From Terriglobia bacterium (GTDB lineage Bacteria > Acidobacteriota > Terriglobia > Terriglobales > Acidobacteriaceae), in NCBI GenBank assembly GCA_020072845.1, contig JAIQGF010000007.1, positions 1 through 64,000 on the forward strand: a stretch of DNA of 64,000 nucleotides. Direction: 5' to 3'. A program made the position numbers and the translations under genes. The notes under the pieces are model-generated. The model did not search any database. It was given only the letters and a program-made list of their open reading frames with translations, and was not told the DNA's origin. Shown here in pieces: positions 1 through 7,270 of this stretch. The stretch's first letter is position 1, and each line of letters starts with the position of its first letter.

Positions 1-68
1 CGGCCCGGCAAACCTGCCGGGCCGCGCCCGTCCAAAACCGCTGGCGGCGCTTCGGGAGGAGCACGGTC

Positions 69-176
69 ATGTGGCGTGTGATTTATTTCTGGGTGGGGCT
101 TCTGACGGCGCGGTACCTGTTCCGGCGGCGCACCGTGCACATTGACCTGGATCGCCTGCGCAGCGCCGGAATGTAG
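69..176 (+). CDS. small hypothetical protein (35 aa)
   Basis: A 35-residue reading frame follows a strong Shine-Dalgarno sequence (GGAGGA, about 8 nt before the ATG). The product starts with a hydrophobic aromatic stretch (VIYFWVGLL, residues 4-12) and continues with a basic cluster (RRR, 19-21) and a short charged tail, which fits a single-pass or membrane-associated microprotein. The G+C-rich hairpin-like sequence at the window start (CCCGGCAAACCTGCCGGG) lies just upstream. No family is recognised; the evidence is the ribosome binding site and the composition only. Confidence 0.4.
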   Translation: MWRVIYFWVGLLTARYLFRRRTVHIDLDRLRSAGM

Positions 177-185
177 CTCGAGTCG

Positions 186-290
186 GTTGAGCCTCGGCGC
201 TTCGCGCCTCGGTCACGGCTCCCTCGGCTCCGCTCGGGACAAGTTCCGCCGTGACCTACCCAAAAACCGATCTTTAAAACCAGTTTCTAG
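186..290. repeat. right half of a MITE-like repeat (AACTGGTTTC family)
   Basis: The segment shares with 18172-18266 the order: CGGCTCCCTCG, CGGGACA(A/G)GTTCCGCCGTG, CCCAAAAACCGAT, and a terminal AAAACCAGTT. The matching left terminus (AACTGGTTTC...ACATTTTCGCC) is not present here, so this is a truncated or rearranged copy. It fills the spacer between the small ORF and the RibD-like gene. Confidence 0.5.
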
Positions 291-301
291 AAATTCGTAA
301 A

Positions 302-1168
302 CTACTTTTTCCGGAACCTCGAAAACTGGTGGTCCGCCACTCTCCGGCAACTCATCCACCGCCACCACGGTGCATTTTCGAACGTAAATCCAGGCGCGTG
401 AAACGTCGTCGGCCGGTACGGCGACGGGTTCCGCAGGTCCGCCACTGATTTCTCCTGCTCCGGCGGCGCCAGTTGTCCGATCTCGACCGGCGACATGGTC
501 ACGAACTTCTCGTCCACCAAGCCGGCGCGCGACAAGTATCCATACAACGTCGGGCCGCCCTCGCAGAGCAGGTGCTCGACGCCAAGCTCGCGCCGCAGCA
601 GCCCGGCGGCAGCGGTCAAGTCCACGAACTTGTTTTCGCCCGCCACGATCACCCGCACCTGCGGATGGATTTGCTTCTCCGCCAGCCGCTGTGCCCCGGA
701 TTTTGTGGTGACCACCACCGCGTCCACCAGCTCACCGTCGAACACCCGAAAGGCCGACAAGTCCAACCTCGCCGAGCCGGTCACGACAATGTTCATCTCG
801 CGCCGCTTTCCCAGTTTCTGCCGCAAACGCCGCAGTTCCGCGTCCATGATGCGGAACACCGGCCCGCGCGGCCTGCCGCCGAGCTCGGTCTCGTCGAGCA
901 GCGTGTTCGCCCCGACCAGCACGGCGTCGGCATGCGCCCGCAGCAGGTCCATCAGCCAGCGGTCCTGTTGCGAGCGCGCAATGTCGGACCCGGCCGCGTG
1001 CTTGCCCTTGAACGACACGATCCCGTCCAGCGACTGGACGAAATTCGAGTAAATCCACGGCCTGCCCGCCGGCGCCGGGGGAAATCCCAAGCGGCCGTAC
1101 GGCTCGTAGGCCGCATCCTCCACCGCCGCCGGCTCGCCCTCGTCAAACAGGACCTCGAACTTTTGCAT
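302..1168 (-). CDS. RibD C-terminal-domain (dihydrofolate-reductase-like) pyrimidine reductase
   Basis: The 288-aa product has the RibD C-terminal/DHFR-like fold signature: an N-terminal region with GRPWIYSNFVQSLDGIVSFKGK (start of the reductase domain, substrate and NADPH side), DRWLMDLLRAHADAVLVGANTLL, and a late ELGVEHLLCEGGPTLYGYL block typical of the NADPH-binding reductase. Family members reduce the ribosylamino-pyrimidine intermediate of riboflavin synthesis or related pterin-like substrates. The deaminase domain of bifunctional RibD is absent, so this is a stand-alone reductase. The start at MQKFEV was chosen because about 30 residues of an in-frame extension upstream read through a repeat; no clear ribosome binding site is visible. 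Substrate not determinable. Confidence 0.8.
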   Translation of the reverse strand: MQKFEVLFDEGEPAAVEDAAYEPYGRLGFPPAPAGRPWIYSNFVQSLDGIVSFKGKHAAGSDIARSQQDRWLMDLLRAHADAVLVGANTLLDETELGGRPRGPVFRIMDAELRRLRQKLGKRREMNIVVTGSARLDLSAFRVFDGELVDAVVVTTKSGAQRLAEKQIHPQVRVIVAGENKFVDLTAAAGLLRRELGVEHLLCEGGPTLYGYLSRAGLVDEKFVTMSPVEIGQLAPPEQEKSVADLRNPSPYRPTTFHAPGFTFENAPWWRWMSCRRVADHQFSRFRKK

Positions 1169-1245
1169 ACGAAATTGTACGTTGTGAGTAATGAATCCCG
1201 GTTGGAGCGAAGCACAAAGGAAAACAGCCAATCCCAAATTACTAA

Positions 1246-1295
1246 GAACTGGCTTCAAGAATACATTTTCGCCTTACGAAAAATGAAACCGGTTC
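1246..1295. repeat. 50-bp miniature of the AACTGGTTTC repeat family
   Basis: Left end GAACTGGCTTC (1246-1256) and right end GAAACCGGTTC (1285-1295) are imperfect inverted repeats. The left flank continues as ATACATTTTCGCC, as in the 170-bp copy at 18097-18266. Internal sequence is almost absent, so this is a terminal-ends-only derivative. It lies between the RibD-like gene and the P-loop gene. Confidence 0.5.
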
Positions 1296-1298
1296 AAA

Positions 1299-1919
1299 TC
1301 ACGGATGGCGCACCGCCTCCAGCCTCTGACGAACGAACGCAACCACTTCCTCGCTCACGTAGCGCGGCGGCCGCACCCGGAACACCGGCTTCCCCTGGAT
1401 CAGCTTCAGCGACACTCCGCTCCACGCCGGCAGCGCATCCGGCGGCGCGTCGTGCAAAATTACCGCCGATGCCAGGTCCAGGTACTGGCGCGCCGTCGGC
1501 TTGAAGTCCGCCGTGCCGTAATCCAGCACGGTCATATACAAGTCCGGCCGCAGAAACTTCATCACGCTATTGGACTCGACGATCACGTTCTCGGCGCCCG
1601 CCAGCTGTTTCCGCAACGACGGCATTGCTTCCGCCAAATTGCCCTGGCGCGTCCGCACCCACAGCGAGCGCTCCGCCCCCGACACCAGGAAGCGCGACGT
1701 GTCGCTTTCTCCCGACCGGTCGTGCTCTTCCGTGATCGCCCAGGAATGATCGGCGGTGGCGCAATCGCATGGCGCTCCATTCGCCGAGCAAATGCCGTGG
1801 CCATACTGCGTAATCTTGACGGCGGTCCAGTGCCGCTCCGGCATGGCGGCAATCAGCCCTGCCACCACGCTGGTTTTTCCCACGCTTCGGGAATGTCCGC
1901 CAATCACGACAATCGCCAT
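1299..1919 (-). CDS. P-loop NTPase, MobB-like
   Basis: A 206-aa protein starting MAIVVIGGHSRSVGKTS, a Walker A motif (GGHSRSVGKTS, residues 7-17) at the extreme N terminus, as in the MobB/molybdopterin-guanine dinucleotide biosynthesis B fold. The middle contains VIVESNS (residues about 113-119), where related proteins have a Walker B-like strand. A Cys-rich stretch (CSANGAPCDCATADH, about 44-58) could bind metal. MobB-type proteins bind GTP and assist cofactor or metal delivery. The next gene on the same strand is the RibD-like reductase 130 bp downstream. The exact role is not known; it could equally be a small ATPase of the dethiobiotin synthetase fold. Confidence 0.65.
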   Translation of the reverse strand: MAIVVIGGHSRSVGKTSVVAGLIAAMPERHWTAVKITQYGHGICSANGAPCDCATADHSWAITEEHDRSGESDTSRFLVSGAERSLWVRTRQGNLAEAMPSLRKQLAGAENVIVESNSVMKFLRPDLYMTVLDYGTADFKPTARQYLDLASAVILHDAPPDALPAWSGVSLKLIQGKPVFRVRPPRYVSEEVVAFVRQRLEAVRHP

Positions 1920-1930
1920 AATGTGGAAGT

Positions 1931-2013
1931 CTGGTTTCTGGTTTCTAGTTTCTGGTTTCTAGTGGCCCACCGTCGCGGCAGTCTGGAAACTAGAAACCAG
2001 AAACTAAAAACTA
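1931..2013. repeat. heptad-period array with inverted arm
   Basis: Left arm 1931-1962 reads CTGGTTT, CTGGTTT, CTAGTTT, CTGGTTT, CTAG. After a 20-bp spacer the right arm 1983-2013 reads CTGGAAA, CTAGAAA, CCAGAAA, CTAAAAA, CTA. The two arms are reverse complementary, so the spacer can fold into a long hairpin. The right arm ends on the lpxD stop codon. Confidence 0.85.
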
Positions 2014-3003
2014 TTTTTTCGCTAGTCTCGCCAGCACGGCCAGCTCTTTCAAATACTGTTTGATGGGCCTCGCCGGCGTTCCCCAGAAAACGATGCCCTT
2101 GCCGCGGATGACCTTTCCGCTGGGCACGCCGCACTGCGCGCCCAAGATCGTGCCACTCTCGACGGTGACGTGGTCCGCGATCCCCACCTGCCCGGCGACC
2201 ACCACGCCATCTTCGATCACGGCGCTGCCCGAAATCCCTGTCTGCGCCGCGATCACTACATTTTCGCCGATGCGCACGTTATGCCCGACATGCACCAGGT
2301 TGTCCAGCTTGGTGCCGCGCCCGATCACGGTCGCGTCGAGCGCGCCCCGGTCCACCGTGCTGTTGGCGCCGATCTCCACATCGTCGCCAATCTCCAGCCT
2401 GCCGATCTGCGGAAATTTCGTGTACCTGCCGCTCCGCTCATCGCGCACGAATCCGAAACCGTCGCTGCCCAGCACCGCTCCGGCATGCACGATCACGCGG
2501 TCGCCCACGGTCGCGCCGGGATAAATACTGACATTCGACTTGATGTCGCAACCTGTTCCAACGCGCACGCCGGCGCCGATATACGCGCCTGCGCCAATCG
2601 CGGTGTGGTCACCGATGGTGACGTTTTCCGAAACCACCGCATGCGCCCCGACGGCAACTCCCCTGCCCAGCCGCGCGCGCTCATGCACCACCGCGGTTCG
2701 GTGAACCCCCGCCACCGGCCTTTTTTCTGCAGACAACAACTCCGACGCCTTGGCAAACGCCAGCCTCGGCTGCTTCGCGATGAGCAGCGAGTTGTGTGGC
2801 GCTGGTCTCTGACCCGTGTCCGCAAACTCACCCGCAATCACCGCCATTGCTTTCGACCGGAGCGCCGCCGCCAGATGCTTTTCGTTGTCGACGAACACGA
2901 CATCCCGCGCCGTTGCCGACTCGATGCTCGCCACCGAGCCGACCTCAACGTCTGCGCCCACCACCCTCCCGCCGATGTGTTTTGCAATCTCGCTGAGCTT
3001 CAT
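2011..3003 (-). CDS. lpxD: UDP-3-O-(3-hydroxyacyl)glucosamine N-acyltransferase
   Basis: 330 aa, the normal LpxD length. LpxD adds the amide-linked 3-hydroxyacyl chain in the third step of lipid A synthesis in the cytoplasm, using acyl-ACP. The N-terminal uridine-binding domain (about 1-100, with VDNEKHLAAAL and the NSLLIAKQPRLAFAKA segment) is followed by a left-handed beta-helix of hexapeptide repeats (VTIGDHTAIGAGAYIG, then VEIGANSTVDRGA). The catalytic His lies in the VHVGHNVRIG block near residue 240. The start ATG at 3003 is preceded by AAGGA. The LpxL-type gene upstream on the same strand supports a lipid A role. Confidence 0.95.
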   Translation of the reverse strand: MKLSEIAKHIGGRVVGADVEVGSVASIESATARDVVFVDNEKHLAAALRSKAMAVIAGEFADTGQRPAPHNSLLIAKQPRLAFAKASELLSAEKRPVAGVHRTAVVHERARLGRGVAVGAHAVVSENVTIGDHTAIGAGAYIGAGVRVGTGCDIKSNVSIYPGATVGDRVIVHAGAVLGSDGFGFVRDERSGRYTKFPQIGRLEIGDDVEIGANSTVDRGALDATVIGRGTKLDNLVHVGHNVRIGENVVIAAQTGISGSAVIEDGVVVAGQVGIADHVTVESGTILGAQCGVPSGKVIRGKGIVFWGTPARPIKQYLKELAVLARLAKK

Positions 3004-3052
3004 ATTCCTTTCATACAAACGTCAACGCGAGCGACTCCAACTCTTAACCCGT

Positions 3053-3107
3053 GTCATCCCGAGCGAGGACGCGCTGCTTTTGCGCGTCCGAGTCGAGGGA
3101 CCTTGCG
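3053..3107. repeat. dispersed GTCATCCCGAG repeat copy
   Basis: Begins GTCATCCCGAG and ends GAGTCGAGGGACC, with an internal hairpin around GGACGCGC...GCGCGTCC. Similar sequences occur at 29929-29973 and, inverted, at 45281-45335. It lies in the lpxD / lpxL-type spacer. Confidence 0.45.
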
Positions 3108-3111
3108 TTTT

Positions 3112-3178
3112 CAATCGGCAATCGTCAATCGACAATCGGCAATGGCTTTCGGCCTGCTGCCTTGAGCCTGCAGCCTAG
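3112..3178. repeat. heptad-period arrays (two words)
   Basis: 3112-3146 is built of AATCGGC, AATCGTC, AATCGAC, AATCGGC, AATGGCT. It is followed by a second word, GCCTGCT, GCCTTGA, GCCTGCA, GCCTAGT (3152-3178), which runs into the stop codon of the acyltransferase gene. No mirrored arm is seen. Confidence 0.7.
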
Positions 3179-4074
3179 TACAACGGCTGCTCCCCCTCCG
3201 GCCTTGTCTTCCATCTGCGATGCACCCACAACCACTGGTCGGGATATTTCCGCACGTACTCCTCGATCACGCGGGTGAACAACTGCGTGGCGTTGAGCAC
3301 GTCGCGCTCGTCATCGCCGGTTTTCGGCAGCGTCAGCCGCGGCGCAAACGTGATGCGGTATTTTCGCCGCACATCGTCCCAGATGGTGAACGCCGGCACC
3401 ACCGACGAGTCCGTGCGCAACGCCACCCGCGCGATGCCGCTTGCGGCACATGCCGGCACGCCAAAAAAATCCACAAACACGCCCGCCGGCGGGGTCATGT
3501 TCTGGTCCATCAGCAGCCCGACCGTCTCACCCGCGCGCATCGCCGAAATCAGCCCGCGCGCGAAGTCCTGCTTTTCGAAAGTCGAGTTGCCGTGCAACGT
3601 CCGATAGCGCTCGACTAAGCGGTCGAGGTACGGATTGTCCAGCGCGCGAACCACGATCCGCATGGTGTGGCCGTGGATGGAATGAACGAACGACCCGACC
3701 TCCCATCCTCCCAGGTGCGCGGTCAGAAACAGCACGCCCTTGCCACGGCGTTGCGCCGCGTCGAAATTCTCGAAGCCCTCATAGACCGCGACCTGCGCAA
3801 CGTTGTCCCGGGTGTAGCGCGGAAACCGGCAGAACTCCGCCAGTTGCCGGCCCAGCGATACAAACACGCCGCGCACGATCTTCCTTCGCTCGGCGGCCGC
3901 CATTTCCGGATAGGCAATCTCCAGGTTGTGCAACCCCACCTTCCGCAAGCGCCGGTGCAGGTGATACACCGCGCCCGCCAGCATGATCGCCGCCGCGCGC
4001 GCCAGCGAACGCGGCATTGCCCCCAGGATCTTCACCACGGGCCAGACCAGCGCATACTCGAGACGATGGCGCAT
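3175..4074 (-). CDS. lipid A biosynthesis lauroyl-type acyltransferase (LpxL/HtrB family)
   Basis: 299 aa. Members are inner-membrane acyltransferases that add a secondary acyl chain to the Kdo-lipid A precursor. Visible hallmarks are the HxxxxE catalytic motif HLGGWE (His120, Glu125), the downstream GLLMDQNMTPPAGVFVDFFG block that matches the family's MDQ...F(V/F)G(V) region, and an N-terminal hydrophobic anchor (residues 7-35). It sits upstream of lpxD on the same strand with a repeat-filled 170-bp spacer, so co-transcription is possible. The family also contains phosphatidylinositol mannoside acyltransferases; the LpxD neighbour favours lipid A. Confidence 0.88.
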   Translation of the reverse strand: MRHRLEYALVWPVVKILGAMPRSLARAAAIMLAGAVYHLHRRLRKVGLHNLEIAYPEMAAAERRKIVRGVFVSLGRQLAEFCRFPRYTRDNVAQVAVYEGFENFDAAQRRGKGVLFLTAHLGGWEVGSFVHSIHGHTMRIVVRALDNPYLDRLVERYRTLHGNSTFEKQDFARGLISAMRAGETVGLLMDQNMTPPAGVFVDFFGVPACAASGIARVALRTDSSVVPAFTIWDDVRRKYRITFAPRLTLPKTGDDERDVLNATQLFTRVIEEYVRKYPDQWLWVHRRWKTRPEGEQPLY

Positions 4075-4191
4075 TCGAGGGGTGACCGGACGCTAGCACC
4101 CGACCAATTCAGTGTCAAACCGATCCCTACCCCGGTTCGCAACCCGGTGCCCCGACGATTTATCATTATCTTTAGTCAGAGGATGGCATGC

Positions 4192-4755
4192 ATGGTTGCT
4201 TGCAGGTATTGGTGGAAGATAGTTGTCGTTGCCGGCGTCATCGCGCTCCTGACTTCCTGCCGAGCCAGCGCCCCGGGCGGCGCCGAGGCCGCGCTGGTCA
4301 AGGAAATCAAGCAGCAGACCATCGGCGGGAAAGATTGGAAAAATCCGCTGCCCGACACGCCGGAGAACCAGAGAACCGGCGCCGAGCATTTCCAGCATCA
4401 TTGCCAGATTTGTCACGGCCTCGATGGCCACAACACCGGGGTGCCATTCGCCGACACCATGTCGCCCCCGGTCGCCGACCTCGGCGACAAGAGCGTCCAG
4501 GCCTACAGCGACGGCCAGTTGAAATGGATCATCCAGAATGGGATCCGGTTCACCGGCATGCCCGGCTGGACCGGCGTCCTCGACGACAACGAGCAGTGGG
4601 CCATCATTGGCTACATCCGCCACCTGCCCGCGAAGGGTTCGCTCGGTCCGCCGCCGGTCTATCAGGCGGCGGAAGAGGAACACAAGCATGCTGAGGAAGG
4701 CCAGGGCTCACAGCCGCACCAGCACAAGCACGGAGAGCAGGAACATAAGCACTGA
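4192..4755 (+). CDS. monoheme cytochrome c lipoprotein with His-rich C terminus
   Basis: 187 aa. A hydrophobic leader ends in a lipobox-like LLTSC, so the mature protein is probably membrane-anchored and periplasmic. One heme site CQICH is followed by a distal Met region (GIRFTGMPGW), typical of class I cytochrome c with His/Met ligation and of cbb3/CccA-like domains. The last about 27 residues are dominated by His, Glu and Lys (HKHAEE, HQHKHGEQEHKH), an unusual metal-binding-type tail. The start at 4192 was chosen over 4183 because AGAGGA lies 8 nt upstream. Maturation would depend on the Ccm system encoded at 13.7-16.4 kb. Confidence 0.88.
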   Translation: MVACRYWWKIVVVAGVIALLTSCRASAPGGAEAALVKEIKQQTIGGKDWKNPLPDTPENQRTGAEHFQHHCQICHGLDGHNTGVPFADTMSPPVADLGDKSVQAYSDGQLKWIIQNGIRFTGMPGWTGVLDDNEQWAIIGYIRHLPAKGSLGPPPVYQAAEEEHKHAEEGQGSQPHQHKHGEQEHKH

Positions 4756-4760
4756 CGAGG

Positions 4761-4848
4761 GAGTTGGGAGTCAGTAGTTGGGAGTTAGCGGGACGGCATC
4801 CAGGTCATGAATCAACGCCGGCCGCAGAACGCCAACTACTAGCTACTG
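4761..4848. repeat. heptad-period array with partial inverted arm
   Basis: 4762-4788 reads AGTTGGG, AGTCAGT, AGTTGGG, AGTTAGC. A shorter inverted arm, GCCAACTACTAGCTACT, lies at 4830-4846 and overlaps the SYLF gene stop codon. The array fills the convergent spacer between the cytochrome and SYLF genes and may act as a bidirectional stop structure. Confidence 0.7.
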
Positions 4849-5565
4849 TTTTTCCGCCTGCTTTTCCGTCGCCGGCTTGGGCGCTTCCGCCGCTTTCACC
4901 GGCGCGTATTGCCGCAATGTCTCCAGGAAAGGATTGGCATCCGCCGGCGCCGGGTGCACGCCGGTCAGCAGTGCGCGATACGAAATCATGCGCCCGTAGA
5001 AGGCGCGCGTGTCGTCGTGGTCCTGCTTGATCACCGCACCGTTCAGCGTTACTCCGGCAAACACGCCGCGCGCCCGCGAATAGGTCAACACCTGCGCGCG
5101 CATCTTCCAGTCGGTGGCGCCTTCGGCGTGACGGCCCACCGGCCCGGCCGCTACCGACGCATCCGCGCCCAGCTTGAACTTGCTCGACAGCAGGGCCCGC
5201 ATGCCGCGCTCGTTCATGATCACCATCACCAGGTCCACCGCCTGCCCGCCGATCTGGAACCCGAAGCTGCCGCCTTCCACGCGGAAAAACGCGGGCGCGC
5301 TCCAGCCGCTCGAGGTCTTGCAACTCGCCACGCCTTTGCCGTACGACGCACCGACAATGAATCCGCCCTTCAGCATGGAGGGCACCACGGCGACGCACTG
5401 CGACGACCCGAGGATGTCTTCCGGAATGCCCTTGTCGGGCGCGGCCATGATTTCGTTCATCACCGTGCCCGCCTCGCTGACGCGATCCAGCACTTTGTCG
5501 CGATCTTGCGCCCAGCTCAGGGTTGTGAACACACTTAGCAGCAAACCAACCAGGACTTTTTTCAT
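4843..5565 (-). CDS. secreted SYLF-domain (Ysc84/DUF500) lipid-binding protein
   Basis: 240 aa with a classical signal peptide (MKKVLVGLLLSVFTTLSWA, cleavage after SWA) followed by a complete SYLF domain. Its signature blocks are IPEDILGSSQCVAVVPSML, GGFIVGASYGKGVASC, APAFFRVEGGSFGFQIG, DLVMVIMNERG and TYSRARGVFAGVTLNGAVI. SYLF domains bind phosphoinositides in eukaryotes; in bacteria the protein is exported and the ligand is unknown. The Pro/Ala/Lys-rich tail is probably disordered. The start was set at MKKVLVG, preceded by AGAGG about 10 nt upstream. Confidence 0.9.
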   Translation of the reverse strand: MKKVLVGLLLSVFTTLSWAQDRDKVLDRVSEAGTVMNEIMAAPDKGIPEDILGSSQCVAVVPSMLKGGFIVGASYGKGVASCKTSSGWSAPAFFRVEGGSFGFQIGGQAVDLVMVIMNERGMRALLSSKFKLGADASVAAGPVGRHAEGATDWKMRAQVLTYSRARGVFAGVTLNGAVIKQDHDDTRAFYGRMISYRALLTGVHPAPADANPFLETLRQYAPVKAAEAPKPATEKQAEKQ

Positions 5566-5642
5566 GAGCAATGCCTCTCCGTGGCGCACATCCCAATACT
5601 ACAGCTTAGATGCTGCCGGCAGCGGTGGCTTCGCAGGTGCGG

Positions 5643-5681
5643 GAAAATAAAAAAGCCGGGAGCGAGGCCCAGTTCGCTCCC
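5643..5681 (-). terminator. Rho-independent terminator downstream of the response-regulator gene
   Basis: On the minus strand, a GGGAGCGA / TCGCTCCC stem (5674-5681 with 5658-5665) is followed by GGCTTTTTTATTTT (5657 down to 5643). It is positioned to end the transcript of the NarL-type gene. Confidence 0.75.
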
Positions 5682-5695
5682 GACTTCCGTTCGAG

Positions 5696-5730
5696 CCCCG
5701 GGTCGCGGCTTTAGAGTCCGCGACCCGGGG
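5696..5730. terminator. perfect 13-bp stem, second hairpin in the same spacer
   Basis: CCCCGGGTCGCGG (5696-5708) and CCGCGACCCGGGG (5718-5730) are exact inverted repeats with a 9-nt loop. There is no T-run, so this is a strong hairpin of uncertain function just before the terminator. Confidence 0.6.
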
Positions 5731-5878
5731 AATTAACTCCCAGGGTTCTGTGGTAGGTGAGCGCAGTATGCGTCGGGCGTCAGAAGCGCGCAAATCTCGC
5801 CAGTCCGTGTCCTTAAGTAATCCCGCCAGACTTGGTTCACCACTGAGGCCGTGGTGAATTGAATTTCGAGCAGCAGCG

Positions 5879-6532
5879 CTACTTTGTGACTAAAGAGTGC
5901 GTGATGGCATGCACTGACAGGGCGATCCGGTTCTGCACTCCGACCTTGCGCATCAGCTTGGCGACGTGCGCCTTCACCGTGCGCTCTTCGATGCCCAGCG
6001 CCGCCCCAATTTCCTTGTTCGATCGTCCTGCAACCAGCATTTCCAGCACTTCTTTTTCGCGGTCGGTAAAAGTCACGCGTCCCGCCGGGAAAATCCGCCC
6101 CGGCGAGGTCGTAACCCGCTCGATAAAAATGGACAGCACCTTGCGCGGCGCCCAGACCGATCCCTGGTTCACGATGCGAATGGCCATCGCGAACTCCTCC
6201 GGCGTCGCCGCTTCGTCCACGTATCCCTTGGCGCCGGCCGCCACCGCCTTGAGGATGGTTTCGTCGTCCGCGCCCGAACCGCACACCAGCAAGCGCAGGC
6301 CGGGACGTGACGCCTTCAGCCCCGCCATCAGGTCGAACAGGTTCTGTGACCCGTGGCTGCCGAGCATCACCAAGTCCAGATCCGGCTCGGTCGCCACCTT
6401 ATCCAACGGGACCGAGACGATCTCAAATTCGGGTTGGGATTCGAACAACGCGCGAAAACCGATCAGCCGCAGCGGATCGGGCTCAATGACAGCAACGCGG
6501 ATCTTGGGTTTTTTGGCCGCGGCCGCTTTCAT
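5879..6532 (-). CDS. NarL/FixJ-type transcriptional regulator with atypical receiver
   Basis: 217 aa. A receiver-like N-terminal half (about 10-125) is joined to a C-terminal LuxR-type helix-turn-helix (about 150-217: FTDREKEVLEMLVAGRSNKEIGAALGIEERTVKAHVAKLMRKVGV). The acidic pair (Glu17, Asp19) and the conserved Lys in AKGYV (Lys103) are present. The strand that should carry the phosphoacceptor Asp reads DLVMLGSHG, with Gly58 at the expected Asp position. It is therefore probably a pseudo-receiver controlled by ligand or protein contact rather than by phosphorylation. No histidine kinase is adjacent. The start follows AAGGA by 7 nt. Confidence 0.88.
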   Translation of the reverse strand: MKAAAAKKPKIRVAVIEPDPLRLIGFRALFESQPEFEIVSVPLDKVATEPDLDLVMLGSHGSQNLFDLMAGLKASRPGLRLLVCGSGADDETILKAVAAGAKGYVDEAATPEEFAMAIRIVNQGSVWAPRKVLSIFIERVTTSPGRIFPAGRVTFTDREKEVLEMLVAGRSNKEIGAALGIEERTVKAHVAKLMRKVGVQNRIALSVHAITHSLVTK

Positions 6533-6688
6533 ATGTTCATCCTTGTACCTGGCGCGTAGCATACCCTAAATCGGCGAAAGGCCAATGTCCTTCCGGCCAT
6601 GTCCGCTAGTCACAATCCTGGGTCGCTCGCTCGATCGGTTCACGACCAGGACGGACCGACAAACCGATAGATGCCTTTCGGAGGAACG

Positions 6689-7126
6689 ATGAGAAACTTT
6701 TTGCTCGCTATCCTGCTCTCCGCGTCCACGGTCTTCGCCCAGGGCGCTCCCCCGCAAGCCGCCGCCGACCAGCCCTATACCATGGAGTACTACTATAAGG
6801 TTCAATGGGGACACCAGCAGGAATTCCTGCAACTCTTCTTTAAGAACCACTACCCGGTGCTGAAAAAGGGGGTAGAGAGCGGCCGCATCCTTGCTGTCAG
6901 GATCGAAACGCCCGCGAACCACATGACCGAAGACGCCCGCTGGGACTATCGCGTCACGCTCAAATTCAAGAATTCCACCGCCGCCACCACCGCCAATCCC
7001 GGCGAGGAAGCGCTCACCAAGCAGCTCTATCCCGACCAGGAGACCTTCAAGCGCGAGGAACAGCGGCGCTTCGAAATCCTGCTCGCTCACTGGGACCTTC
7101 CCGTCACCGACATCACGCCCAAATAG
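6689..7126 (+). CDS. hypothetical exported protein (145 aa)
   Basis: A signal peptide (MRNFLLAILLSASTVFA, cleavage before QG) precedes a 120-residue mature part rich in aromatic and charged residues (YTMEYYYKVQWGHQQEFLQLFFKNHYPVL). The pattern YKVQWGHQQEFLQLF resembles small dimeric alpha/beta-barrel (ferredoxin-like) folds, but no family is recognised with confidence. A GGAGGA ribosome binding site lies 3 nt before this ATG. It is divergent from the NarL-type gene, so the 156-bp gap probably holds both promoters. Confidence 0.7.
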   Translation: MRNFLLAILLSASTVFAQGAPPQAAADQPYTMEYYYKVQWGHQQEFLQLFFKNHYPVLKKGVESGRILAVRIETPANHMTEDARWDYRVTLKFKNSTAATTANPGEEALTKQLYPDQETFKREEQRRFEILLAHWDLPVTDITPK

Positions 7127-7252
7127 TGGTCGGTTGTCGTGGTCGGTTTTCGGTTATCGGTTATCGGTTATCGGTTATCGGTGAGCGTTTCAGTTCTGAA
7201 GACCGAGAACCGATAACCGATGACGCCACGGCAGCTCTGCGAGAACTGAAAC
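7127..7252. repeat. heptad-period array with two nested inverted arms
   Basis: Left arm: TCGGTTT, then TCGGTTA four times, then TCGGTGA (7143-7184), preceded by looser copies from 7127. Right arm: AGACCGA, GAACCGA, TAACCGA (7200-7220). A second stem outside the loop is GTTTCAGTTCT (7187-7197) with AGAACTGAAAC (7242-7252). The array begins directly after the stop codon of the upstream gene. Confidence 0.85.
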
Positions 7253-7270
7253 TTGTAAAATGTGGTCGTG

